Assembly: GCA_035235625.1 (NCBI GenBank)
Contig: CP141149.1
Coordinates: 36,449,753-36,513,752, forward strand
Direction of reading: 5' to 3'
From: Saururus chinensis
Lineage: Eukaryota > Streptophyta > Magnoliopsida > Piperales > Saururaceae
Length of the DNA: 64,000 nucleotides
A program made the position numbers and the translations under genes. Below are positions 11,690-25,117 of this stretch, one piece after another (the first letter of the stretch is position 1; the number at the start of each line of letters is the position of its first letter). Below the pieces are notes generated by a model, which did not search any database, was not told where the DNA came from, and worked only from the letters and a program-made list of their open reading frames with translations.

Positions 11690-12330
11690 GCCCTCACCAA
11701 TCGTCACCGGCGAGGGAGCCCTCTCTGACTAGAGCTGGTAACGCGAGGTAGAATCTTGTCCGAGAGTTCCCCCGCCGTTCTGAGGCTCAGAACCTCGGTG
11801 ATCATCTCTGATCGTTCTACCCTTGACTATCGCCAATTCCCTCCTCCGCCGTCCGCTTAAGGACCGCCACCCTTCCTCTCACTCGAGAACTGTTCAGGTC
11901 GTCCTGGAGACGCCTGTGGGTCCCTCCTCTCCCAAGGAGCCCTGTCTCCCTAGAGCTGGTGACGATGGGCTCGTCTCTCCGTCCTCGGAACAGACAATAG
12001 AAAGCTGCCACGCCCATCCTCCAAAGTATGGTCATCGGCCTTCCCCAAAACCCTAGCTTCTTCGACTGCTCCCCCGCTATTGTGAGGCTCGGAACCTCGA
12101 CGATTGGACTCACATCTCCAAGAGCCTAGACTGAAAGCCCTGGCCGTTCTGTCATTGTTACCACCACCCAAAGACTCTCCAAGCATGCCAACAAGCCCAC
12201 CATCTACCGACCCAGTTGAGAAAAGACACTCACTTTGATGTATCAGATGGTCTGAGGCTTCATTTGGTCCATTCCTTTCACTGAAACTGGATATCGGCAA
12301 AATTACCTTGTTTTGGTACATTTGTTCTCT
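11690..12330. other. GC-rich block, unrecognised, with an internal duplication
   Basis: It is much richer in G+C than its surroundings. Two diverged copies of a block are visible: CTAGAGCTGGTAACG at 11730 and CTAGAGCTGGTGACG at 11952, and CCCGCCGTTCTGAGGCTC near 11770 and CCCGCTATTGTGAGGCTC near 12070. Open frames on both strands (for example 11823-12056 plus, 11817-12113 minus) overlap and resemble nothing I know. It could be a decayed first exon, UTR or promoter fragment. Confidence 0.4.
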
Positions 12331-13570
12331 TTGCTTTTGTTAGTTTTTTTTTTGTTTTTATCGGTATAGAAGCCAAAAGGGGAATTTCTGGTTGATCCCT
12401 GAAAGAGTTTGTGAATGTTGGGACTGGTTTTCGCTTCCATTTGCATAATGCTCTGCTAAAGCTAACAAATTTTCAGTTTTTTCGTCTGGTATCACTCTAT
12501 GTGCTTCTGGTTTTGATCATTCGACCGTATGATTGTCTTTCTTTTGTTGAAAGAAGCAGGTATTGTGTTTTTTTAGTGACGAGATTATGAAATTCCCGAA
12601 ATAGATTGAATTCCTTGGATAATTTTTTGAAAACCTTCATGAACTGCATGAGAGTTTCATCATTATTAAAGTCATAGTCTTATTTTCAAATATTATCCGT
12701 AGAAACAGTGCCGTTTCCGGATAGCTTAACTTTATTTTATTAAAAATTGAATTGTCATTGTCATATTTTTTTAATAAAATAAATTTAAAATAAATATATG
12801 ATAGGCCATTTTTCTACTCATGTAAATGACTGACTAAAAAAGGTTACATAACCAAAAAAAATGTATGATATTCTTTATTAACATAGGTTTTTTATCTAGT
12901 ATTTTTTAAAAAATATATATTAATAAAAATTTTATAAAAAATTTCTAACTAAACCCCTAACAATAGAAATGTCAATTTCTACGATAATTTATTTGTAAGG
13001 AAATATAACTTTTTTAGGAAGTTCGTAGGAATTTTTTTTTTCAAAACACCCAACAGGTCCTTAGACTTTTATCAACTATAAATTTTATTTAATTTTTAAT
13101 AAAAAAAATTTTCATCCTATATTAATAACTATATTTAAAAGAAAAATAATTTTTATTAAATAATAAAATCCACATAAAGAAGGGAGAATAAGTTTCTGAT
13201 ACTCTTTTTTTATGTATCTAATTACTTAAATTTTATAAAATAAAGTTATTAATATAAAATAAATTTTTTTCTTAAATAGAGTTATTAGTTTAAGAAGGAG
13301 AGAATGTGTATTATATTAGAAAAGAAATATAATTTTTATTAGAGCATTATGCACACATTACAAGAACATTATGCACATATTCCCCCTACCTTATGTACAA
13401 TGTATAATTTCACCATCATTTAAGGGTAAAAGTGTAGTTTACCGAATTTTCTTTTTGGGTTTCTGAGGTAGATGTGAGGCGCGCGCTTGAGTGCTCGGTT
13501 CACACTCCCGCGCTTGTTCTTCTTCACCATCGTTGTAACTCGGAAGGAAGAAGGATCCCTCTATTTAATT
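12331..13570. other. Non-coding interval upstream of SPC25
   Basis: AT-rich with long A and T runs and no recognisable gene. The last 130 bp (13440-13570) become GC-richer and probably include the SPC25 promoter and 5' UTR. CTATTTAATT at 13561 is TATA-like but lies very close to the ATG. Confidence 0.5.
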
Positions 13571-13579
13571 TAGAAATAA

Positions 13580-13588
13580 GGCGGGAAA
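13580..13588 (-). promoter_or_regulatory. Consensus E2F-binding site at SPC25
   Basis: GGCGGGAAA, whose reverse complement TTTCCCGCC is the canonical E2F site, ends 12 bp before the SPC25 start codon. E2F sites are typical of plant genes expressed in proliferating cells. Whether it lies in the promoter or the 5' UTR depends on the transcription start, which I cannot see. Function is inferred from the motif and gene identity. Confidence 0.55.
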
Positions 13589-13600
13589 GCAGGGACAGGG

Positions 13601-16349
13601 ATGGAGGAAGCGTTGCACGGGAAGATGCGGCAGATCCGACTGCAGCGCGAGAAGGAGCTGCAACTCCATCATCACGAGGCCGCCTCTGCCCTTTCTACTT
13701 TCCGCAACTCTCTCGCCTCCATCCATCACCGCTTCGAATCAATTGTGCGTGATCAAGGTACGTCTCACCCAACCCCTTCATTTCAGCCTTCACCCTTCCC
13801 GCCCTTCACTTCTACTCCGCCTTTTTCCTTAAAATTCTTTCATTCAACTTTTGCCGTATTATGTTTTACTTGTATCACTAATTGTCTTTGTTAAGGTTAT
13901 AACATAAAGGTCCTTAAAGCTCATGAAGTACTCTCACTTTTAAGCTTGCCGACTATTTATTTATTAAAAAAAGATACAAAATCTTACCTTTAAATTTAAA
14001 ACTACTTATTTGTGAAAATTCATTTGGAGAAGATTGAAAAATTGTTGACTGACATGGACTTCCTTTCTTAAGGGGAAATTTTGACTTAATTGTTCTGTAA
14101 ATTACGAGTCTCTTTCATCTAATGTTGGATTTTATGCATAATTGTTATACGTCGGTAGTTTTTACATCACTTTTTTTTTTTCCATCGGTCATCACATTTT
14201 TTGTATTTCTTCTTCCATCTTTAGAAACTCTTAAAGGACTGATGAATCAACTCAGACAGCTGGAGGATGAGCTAGTAGCAGGTATGGCTGACAGTTTGTC
14301 TCTTTTTGTTGTAAATGTTCCAATGTTTCTCCAAATGTTAATATCTTAATACATGGTTGATACATAAGATTATTAATATCGAGCAATATATCATTAGTAA
14401 ATTGTAATGGTTGCACGATGTTGAAATATGAACAAAATATATTAATAATACGTTTGTCGATATATTTATGCTTATATTTCAACATATGAAAAGAAACACG
14501 GTAGAGGAAACAAAATTAGCAGTAGTAGCAAATCATGGATGTTCGGAGAATTTCACTTGGATTGAACTGAAAGTCCCCAAAGAAGGTGACAATGATACGA
14601 GAGATTATGTACTTATACCTAGATTATATATGCATCAAAGCTGACCAGATTGATTTGACTCATAAATGAGCTCGCTTTAACAATTTAAACTTGTTTAATC
14701 CTGCCTTCCCCCTTCTCTCCCCTCCCTTTCATTTAAAACAGGATTGATAGATTGTCCGCCAATCCATATCATGATCATCTTATTATTTCTTGCATCCAAT
14801 CACGCCCTTAATAGTTGGGGCTTTTGTGTCCCTAGTTATCATATGTAAGATGGGGATACAATGTACTAATCTCTTTTTTTTTTCTAGTGAAAGTCCACAA
14901 AGAAGGTGTGCATCTGGGAACTTTAGAATCCCTCTCTGCAGCTAAAAGAAGAACAGAAGAACTCAAGGAAGCTTTGCAGAAACAGCATTCACAGAGAGAT
15001 GAATACAAAGCAATAATCTCTCAGCAATTGCTTGGTAAAGTATCGTATTAAAATTTTATAATGTTTTTTTATCCTACTGATAGTCTGCCTAGAAGATGCA
15101 AAAATGGCTAGTTGTGAACCTTTATTAGGAAGTCTGTTCAGAGTTCTATTGCGTTAATTCTACTGTAATGATTAGTTTTGTTTTGGGGATATTTTGGATC
15201 GTAGAAGTTGTTGGTTAATATGTTTTGTTGCAAAAATTTATCCTTTTTTTGTCAGTAAATCTATTGTTTTTTATTATGCATGCCATTAGGCATGTTTTTT
15301 CTTCTCTGCAAACAAATTTTGCGGGTGAAAGTTCTTAATAATTTTTTTTGCCATAATATGCATATAGTTGTGACAATTATATTTGTAGACTTCACATGAA
15401 CCCGCTATTCAGGTCACCACGTATTGTATCAATAATGGTATTTTCTTATAACTCATAAATTTTTTAATTAATACTTGTCACGCCTCTTATATATTGTTCA
15501 AACCAATTTCTGCCCAGCTTTGTCTTCTCTTGAAGAGAACGGTAAGCAAGACAAGAATCTTATAGAAGAGTTTCAACAAGTAATATCTTGGTACAATAGA
15601 GTCCTTGGCATCCAGATTGATGGGGGAAATGGTAAGTGAGATGGGCGATATTTCGGTTGTTTGATTTGGTGACAATTTTATTAGTAACATTAGTTCTTAT
15701 TATTTCAGGAGTTAAATTTATTTTTACAGAAATTGACGCCAAAAATCCGAAAAGGGAGTTCTCGTTTACCATTCGACATTTTAATGGCACATATACTTGT
15801 AGGTATCCATAATTAAAATTCCTTCTTGAATTTTTTTCCTTTCACTTTTCAATGTCTCTTGTTGTTCCATGCATTTCAGTGTCAAACATGGATCCCTTCT
15901 TAGATGATACTCAAGACTTGATGCAAGAATTGAATCAAACTAATAGTTTGTTCAAATTTGTGAGACTGATGAGAGAGAAATTTTTGGCTGCACTGAATGG
16001 TAAAGGTTTCATTTTATTTTGCTATGCATTTCCAAAATTTGCCTTTTGCTGTCAAACAATAAATCCAGTTTTACATGGATTAGAATTTTCTTTTCTTAAA
16101 TACTAAATTCATGAATGATACATGTTACGCATTTTTGTTCATTCATTTAACGATTCTCTTATAAATCATTGAAATTTTCTAGAATCTTTGTATATTAGTA
16201 CTTTTCTCCTCAACTCACCATTAACCATTTTCCTAGTGCTTCCAGTTTCTGTGCACAATCAAAATGAAGCTTTGAGCTCAGAAAATGATTTTCAAGTGGA
16301 GCAGACCATCGACATAACTTCACTGAAGTTTAGCATGTCACGCCAATGA
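13601..16349 (+). CDS. SPC25: Kinetochore protein SPC25 homologue (NDC80 complex), seven exons
   Basis: SPC25 is a subunit of the NDC80 complex, which ties kinetochores to spindle microtubules. My exon model is 13601-13757, 14225-14281, 14888-15034, 15518-15631, 15709-15798, 15880-15999 and 16237-16349. Every intron is GT-AG and every junction is phase 1; the product is 265 residues. The first half (about residues 1-130) is charged and helical (LQREKELQLHHHEAASAL, RRTEELKEALQKQHSQRDEY), as expected for the coiled coil. The C-terminal globular domain carries the family hallmarks ISWYNRVLGIQIDGGNGVKF, FSFTIRHFNGTY and NSLFKFVRLMREKFLAALNG. The ATG sits just after a consensus E2F site. It looks intact. 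Plant homologues I recall are somewhat longer, so the exon 2/3 region deserves a transcript check. Confidence 0.9.
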
Positions 16350-16854
16350 CTCTGTAACGTGGTCCAATGTTATCCAATTCTTGATTCTTCATGTTTAAGG
16401 TACTTGAATGTCACTTTGCCTTGAATTGCGTATTGAATATTGCATTGAAAATTAACTAGAACAAAGGAAATTGGTATTGATTTTGTAAAATTAGTTCAAG
16501 TATGGTTTTCCTTTAAGTGTGTAATTTCACCTTCATTGTTCCTTTAATCCTGGATATTCTCCCTCTCTTGATATTGCCCGTAATCATATTAATTTGGTGA
16601 AGAAAATTTTCTGAGTGGACACAATCATTTAGCGAGCATTTTGTGAAATTATCTGGTTTTCTTAAAGGAATTTGTGTTCCTTGTCAATTGGTTCATTGCT
16701 TTTCTTTTCTGTTTGGTTTTAAGAAATTCAATTGAAACAAATAAGGCCAACTATTGCTAGGAATAGATCCTCTTTCTTAATTTACTCATTTAGTAAGCTT
16801 ATTTTCTGAAATGTTTGAGCAAAATGTTGGGTACTAAAGAAAAGTCATATAGAT
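16350..16854. other. SPC25 3' flank, no further gene seen
   Basis: AT-rich sequence following the SPC25 stop. It probably contains the 3' UTR; I see no clear poly(A) signal that I would commit to. Confidence 0.5.
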
Positions 16855-17230
16855 AAACTGAACTAAAATGAAAATGTTAAAGCAGATGTGTGGAATAACT
16901 AGGAAAGATAAGATTAGAAATGAGTATATAAGTAAGAACTTAGGGGTAACACCTTTAGGGGAGAAGTTCAAAGAGTGTAGGTTGCGTTGATATGGATATG
17001 TACAAAGAAGATCAATAGATACCCCGGTAAGAAAGTTAGAAGGGTTTTAAATAAATGATGTCAAAAGAGGGAGAGGGAGACCTAAAAGAACTTAGATGAA
17101 ATTAATAAGGAAGGATATGACTGCTATATCTTACAAAAGTGTTGGCAGTAAGCTAAAATGGTGGCATAAAATTTATATTGTCGACCCAAATTGTTGGGAA
17201 AAGGCACTACTTAATTATGATTATGATTGA
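16855..17230 (+). pseudogene. 3' end of an RTE-type LINE (reverse transcriptase tail)
   Basis: Translation gives QMCGITRKDKIRNEYI near 16880-16925, LGVTPLGEKFKECRLR near 16938-16986, YVQRRSIDTPVRK near 16998-17035 and KRGRGRPKRT near 17062-17092. This is the conserved C-terminal tail of plant RTE-clade LINE polyproteins (usual pattern: CGxTRxDKIRNExI...RLRWxGHVxRR...GRGRPKxTW). Stops are present, including TGA where the RLRW tryptophan is expected. It ends with a TTATGATTATGATT tail near 17214-17228, consistent with the simple-repeat tails of this clade. It is 5'-truncated, as LINE insertions usually are. Confidence 0.8.
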
Positions 17231-17440
17231 ACAAACTTATAATTTAATATTCTACATTATGGAAAATTTACAGCATACAAATTCTCAAAGGTAACATTGC
17301 AAATTGGAGTTGGTTGACTTTTTTATTTTCAATTTCTACATTTTCCTTTCTGTTGAAAGTTTTCTACTTTTTAATACTACACAACGTTTTTAAACAACTC
17401 TTGGGTGATGATTCCTTGCTAGGTAATGGGTAGTAACTAA

Positions 17441-19570
<2,130 letters not shown>

Positions 19571-19918
19571 TGAAAACTATCCATTTATGTAGGCATGTAC
19601 TCATATGGTTCAATGTGTTCATATGTATGCTTTAATTGCTTGGTAATGCTAAAAAACAAATGGTGCTTATTGAAAAAATTTGCATATATGATATTAAGAG
19701 AGGAGCAGGCCAACTTTTCTCCAATTATTCAGCATTTGAAGATAGCCTGTCCGGGGTTCATTGCTTGGAGAGAACCACAGGAAGTGTGTATTTTTAATCT
19801 GTTAATGAAATAACTACTTGTTATCTTATTTCTTCCCACTTTATGGTCATGGAATATGGATTAGGAAGTTTTATTCTTGTTGGGAGTGTTCTATTATCTA
19901 CTTTTTGTATGGATAATC
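19571..19918. other. Non-coding interval between two elements
   Basis: About 350 bp of AT-rich sequence between the right inverted repeat and solo LTR family D. No gene is recognised. Confidence 0.5.
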
Positions 19919-20268
19919 TGTCACGACTTGGATTTTTAAAACCTTTTTAAAATAAAATATACGTGATAAATTACAATTTTTTTTCTTAAACACAAAACAA
20001 ATTATTCGATTATACCTCCAAGTCGTGATAACTGGGGTTCATAAATACGAATATCAAAATATATGATATTATTACACGTGTCAAATTTTGATAAATAACA
20101 AGTTAACTTTAAAGTACAAGTTTGTCGTCTGTTTAAAAATAAACAACCAAATAAAGTTGACTCTCATGTCAGTAATTACAATTACTTACACAATTGCAGA
20201 AGTAAGAAGTTAGATCTCATTAGTGCAATGTTCTTAAACGCCCACCAATGTCCTGATCTCGGAACGTC

Positions 20269-20638
20269 TGATGTGCCTGGAGATGGCACAATCGGTACCT
20301 AGGAGGCCTACGAAGTGAAAGGGAAGGAAGAAGGAAGAAAGGGGAGGAAATCTGAGTTCTTTTAATTGCATAACCAGCAAAACAAGAGAGGGCTGCCCCA
20401 TATAGGGGACGACCAGTCCCCTAGGGAGTCGCGCCAGCCCCAACCATGCCGGTCCAATTCCCTAGGTGAACCCGCCAGTTAGTGGACCGGCTAACCCGGG
20501 CCACTAACTGAACCAACATCGTTTTACAAATAAACCAAACCAAAGCAAACTAAACTATTACAATAATAAATAGTTTAAGGCAGCATAAATAAAGAGATAA
20601 AATAGAATCGGATCATCGTAGAATCATCGTGCACAACA
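20269..20638 (-). repeat. 3' LTR of the Reina-like element
   Basis: Minus strand TGTTGTGCACG... to ...GGCACATCA. It differs from the 5' LTR by only a handful of substitutions (for example near 20352, 20392, 20447, 20457 and 20474). Confidence 0.93.
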
Positions 20639-20669
20639 CTCCACCACGCTTCCGCTATTCGCCTTGTCC

Positions 20670-23600
20670 TCAAGGCGACCAATCAGGGAAGCGCATCATG
20701 AAGTCGTCCTCCAACATCCACGTCGAATCCTCTAGCGGCTGACCCTGCCACGAAACTAAAACCTCTGTAACAATACGACCAGATCGGTGGACACGCCGCT
20801 TCTCAATCACCGACGCAGGGGCAGGATTAGACGGAGGAACCGGGCCCATCAACGGCGGAGGAGCACCAAGAACCAAAGAAACGCCACCCACAAACTGTCG
20901 TAAACGGGATACATGAAAGACAGGATGAACCAAAGAGTTAGGCGGCAAAGTAAGGCGGTAAGCAATGGGACCAATACGCTCCGCAATAGCATAAGGACCA
21001 TGGAAACAGGGGGCGAGCTTAGAGTGGGCAAGCTGAGACAAAGAAGTCTGGCGCTGCGGCAAAACAGAGACATAAACAAAATCACCCACAGCGAACTCCC
21101 GATCAGTATGGCGGCGATCATAAACCTGCTTCATCCTGTTCCGGCGTACGTTAAATTTTCCTTGAGTTGGCGTAAAACCTCATCATGTGTCTGCAACAGA
21201 TAATCCACCTCAGCGACCGATGAACGGTGTGGGACATAGGATAAGACAGTCGGCGGAGGACGGCCATAAAGCACTTCAAATGGAGTGAACCCAACGCGCG
21301 TATGGTAAGCCGTATTATAAGACCACTCAGCCCATGGAAGAAGCTGAAGCCACCGTCGAGGCTGCGTCATAGTAAAGCAGCGCAGATACTGCTCCAAGCA
21401 ACGGTTGACTACCTCTGTCTGCCCATCCGTCTGAGGGTGGTAAGCTGTGCTCATGTGGAGAGAGGTCCCCTGAATAGTGAAAAAGTCCTGCCAAAACTGC
21501 GAAAGAAAAATCCGATCACAGTCAGAAACAATAGTACGAGGCATACCATGAAGTCGGGCCACCTCACGAACATATAACTCAGCCACAGTCTTGGCGGTGA
21601 AGGGATGTCCCAGTGCACAGAAGTGAGCATACTTGGACAGCCGGTCTACTACCACCATAATGACAGACTTGCCCTGCACCATAGGAAGAGTCTCGACAAA
21701 GTCCATCGACACATCGTCCCACACCTTATCCGGGATGGGTAAGGGCTGCAATAAACCAGCGGGTAAGGTCGTGGGTGCTTTAGCCCGCTGACAAACATCA
21801 CAAGTTGCCACGTAGTCCTGGACCGCCCGACGAATGCCATGCCACAGAAAAGTCTAGCTGACCCGCTTGTAGGTGCGGAAGGCACCCTCGTGACCAGCCA
21901 TGGGAGAGTCATGGAAGTGTGATAGGATGCGGCGGCGGAGATCGGCAACATCAGGAACCCACAAGCGGTCCTTCCAGAAAAGAAGGTCATCGCGCCAGAC
22001 AAAGAACGGACGGCCCGCAGGGTCAGCTTGTAGGTCGGCAATAATAACCTGTGCTTCAGAATCCGCCCCATAAGCTTGGCGCAGCTCATCAATAAAGGGG
22101 CAGGAGACAGCAGAGAAAGCCAGACTAGAACCCTGCACCGGACTGCGAGAGAGCGCGTCAGCGACGATGTTCTCAGACCCCTTCTTGTACACGACCTCAT
22201 AGTCATAGCCCAACAATTTACTGACCCAGCGCTGTTGAGAGGGAGTTGACACTCGTTGTTCCAAGAAGTATTTCAGTGGCTGGTGATCAGTACGAATCAG
22301 GAACCGGTGACCGAGTAAGTAAGGGCGCCACTTGTCTACAACGAGGACAATTGCCAGCATCTCTTTCTCATACACGGACAGGGAGAGGGAGCGGCCAGCC
22401 AAAGCCTTGCTGAAATAAGCTATGGGTCGCTCGTCCTGTAAAAGAATTGCCCCTAAGCCCGCCTCTGATGCGTCGGTCTCCACCACAAGCGGCCGGCTGA
22501 AGTCGGGTAAGAGCAGAACCGGGGAGGAGGCCATAGCCTGTTTAAGACCCTCAAATGTCGCCTCAGCTTCCGGTGACCACGCGAAGGCCCCCTTCTTGAG
22601 CAACTCTGTAAGAGGTCGAGCCAACTCGCCATATCGATGGATGAAACGCCGATAATAACCCGTAAGGCCTAGAAATCCCCGGAGTGCCCGAACACATGTA
22701 GGTGGCGGCCAAGACAACATGGCGGCCACCTTGGCCGGGTCGGTAGCCACACCGCTCTTCGAAATAATATGGCCCAAATAATCGACCTGGGAACTGCCAA
22801 AGGAACACTTCGAACGTTTCAAATAAAGAGAGTTAGTGCGCAGTATAGAGAAGACCGACCTGAGATGCATCAAGTGATCCAACCATGAGCGGCTGTAGAC
22901 CAGGATATCATCAAAGAAGACCAGGATATAACGACGCAAGAATGGCCGGAACAGATCATTCATTAAGCACTGAAAGGTGGATGGGGCGTTGGTCAGCCCA
23001 AAGGGCATCACAAGGAACTTGAAATGACCGTCATGTGTTCGGAACGCCGTCTTGTGCACATCCGTCGGCTGCACCCGTATCTGATGATAGCCCGAACGTA
23101 AGTCAAGCTTACTGAAGACCGTGGCCCCTGTAAGCTCATCCAATAGCTCCTCAATCACCGGTATAGGGTACTTGTCCTTGACGGTAATGGCGTTCAATGC
23201 ACGATAGTCAACACAGAACCGCCACGACCCATCCTTCTTACGGACCAGCAACACTGGAGATGAGTACGAACTCGTACTAGGGTGGATGATGCCGGATTGG
23301 AGCATGTCCGCTACAAGCTTCTCGATCTCAGATTTCTGGATGTGGGGATAGCGATACGGCCGAGCATTGGCAGGGGCGGCGCCTGGAATAATAGGTATAT
23401 GATGGTCATGAGGGCGGACCGGAGGAAGACCCTGTGGTTCATGGAAAAGGTCCTGGTAGGCAGTCAATAGCTCCTGCATATCCGCAGGCAAGACATCCTA
23501 AGGCACATCTAGAGTAGCTCGCTGCTGCAAGAGGAGGCCATGGGGAGCGAACTGGAAGGAGCTCACGGCCTGGGCGGAGTGGAGAGCACCCGGTCGCGAG

Positions 23601-24734
23601 CCTGTAATCCGAACTTGCTGCTCATTTAGTTCGAAATCCATTACCATGTCCCTGAAATTCCACACCACATCTCCTAACTCCTGCAGCCACTAGACGCCTA
23701 GCACCACATCCGCCCCCTTCGTGGGCAGCAAAGATAGATCAGTAACAAACGAATGGCCCTAAACAGAGAGTGTAACCTGAGCACACACCCCTGTGCTTCG
23801 AAGATGCTTGCCGTCGCTAATCAGCACATCAAATGGCTTCGAGTCTGTGACGAAACAACCCAACCGATGGGCTACCTTATCGTTGATAAAGTTATGAGTA
23901 GATCCGCTGTCGATCAAGATAGCCACCTGTTCCCGCTTAAGGAATCCCTAAACTCGCATCGTGCGCGGTGTGAATGCCCCCAAAAAAGCATGGACAGAGA
24001 TTTCGGGCAGCACGTCCTCCTGGGAACAAGCATCAAATCCGGCCCCATCCTGGCTGTCCTCTTCGACCTCCTCCACGAGCAAACTGCCTTTTACCGAGCA
24101 ACGGTGCCCCGGAACGAATTTCTCATCACAACGAAAGCAGAGCGCTTTTGCCCATCGCTCGACCATCTGTGCTGGTGTGAGCCGTCGAACAATTGGGCTT
24201 GGTGCGACCTGTTGGCCAGAATGACCTTGTACCGGTGTGATATTGGGCGCGGCCATTGGGTTGACACCCCCCACAAGCTAGGGTGGAGGCCCCAGACGTC
24301 CACCTCTGCGCTGCCTTAGGAGCTTCTCTTCCTCGATGCGTGCGTGACGCACCACGTCCCTCATACTAGTGCAAGGGAAGTGGCGCATCTCCTCTGAGAT
24401 TTCTGTCTTTAGCCCCCGCTTGAAGGTGCCCACCAATGCAGCCACCGGCCACTCTGGAAGTCGGTTCGCTATCTTCATAAACTCGGTGTAATATGCACGG
24501 ACAGTGGAAGTTTGTCGTAGGGAGGAAAGCATTTCGTTGAAGTCCTGGAATTCGTTCAGCCCAAACTGAATGCAAAGCTCATCTGAGAAGGCAGCCCATG
24601 TGGGGTAGCGTACCTCCTTTTCGAAACTCTGAAACCAGACCGAAGCGTCCCCGTCAAGATGGAAGGCGGCGATGCGCAGACGTTCAGCCTCAGAATGTGT
24701 TCCTTGGTAAGCGAGCCATGGCTGGGAATCGTAT
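20670..24734 (-). pseudogene. gag-pol of the Reina-like chromovirus, inactivated
   Basis: In order on the minus strand: gag (DASVWFQSFEKEV, then FMKIANRLPEWPV; 24730-24290), a CCHC-like knuckle (CFRCDEKFVPGHRC, near 24140), protease (LIDSGSTHNFI, near 23910), reverse transcriptase (ARPYRYPHIQKSEIEKLV; VFFDDILVYS), RNase H (DASEAGLGAIL), integrase (zinc-binding part near 21900-21790; MDFVETLP; STAYHPQTDGQTE) and a chromodomain (TEVLVSWQGQPLEDSTWM, near 20730). Six in-frame stops lie at 24278, 23948, 23759, 23690, 23498 and 21854, all TAG, plus a frameshift near 21131. The integrase motif SDCDRIF has Cys where Arg is usual. Gag begins abruptly right after the primer-binding site, so the leader and gag N-terminus appear deleted. 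Confidence 0.93.
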
Positions 24735-24747
24735 GCTCCGATACCAA
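24735..24747 (-). other. Primer-binding site (initiator Met tRNA type)
   Basis: Minus strand TTGGTATCGGAGC immediately follows the CA of the 5' LTR. It matches the plant TGGTATCAGAGC-type site (complement of the initiator methionine tRNA 3' end) with one change. Confidence 0.85.
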
Positions 24748-25117
24748 TGATGTGCCTGGAGATGGCACAATCGGTACCTAGGAGGCCTACGAAGTGAAAG
24801 GGAAGGAAGAAGGAAGAAAGGGGAGGAAATTTGAGTTCTTTTAATTGCATAACCAGCAAAACAAGAGAGGGCCGCCCCATATAGGGGACGACCAGTCCCC
24901 TAGGGAGTCGCGCCAGCCCCAACCAGGCCGGTCCGGTTCCCTAGGTGAACCCGCTAGTTAGTGGACCGGCTAACCCGGGCCACTAACTGAACCAACATCG
25001 TTTTACAAATAAACCAAACCAAAGCAAACTAAACTATTACAATAATAAATAGTTTAAGGCAGCATAAATAAAGAGATAAAATAGAATCGGATCATCGTAG
25101 AATCATCGTGCACAACA
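24748..25117 (-). repeat. 5' LTR of the Reina-like element
   Basis: Same TG...CA boundaries as the copy at 20269-20638, directly followed (minus strand) by the primer-binding site. Confidence 0.93.

Larger units (their letters stand above)
20269..25117 (-). mobile_element. Full-length Reina-like chromovirus with 370-bp LTRs and perfect duplication
   Basis: Two 370-bp LTRs (20269-20638 and 24748-25117) bracket gag-pol on the minus strand. The flanking duplication is ACGTC at 20264-20268 and 25118-25122. A primer-binding site directly follows the 5' LTR, and a purine-rich GGTGGAG stretch precedes the 3' LTR. By eye the LTRs differ at about six positions, so the insertion is young relative to the surrounding elements. 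Total length near 4.85 kb, short LTRs, a single gag-pol and a C-terminal chromodomain fit the Reina clade. Stops and a frameshift make it non-autonomous now. Confidence 0.93.
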
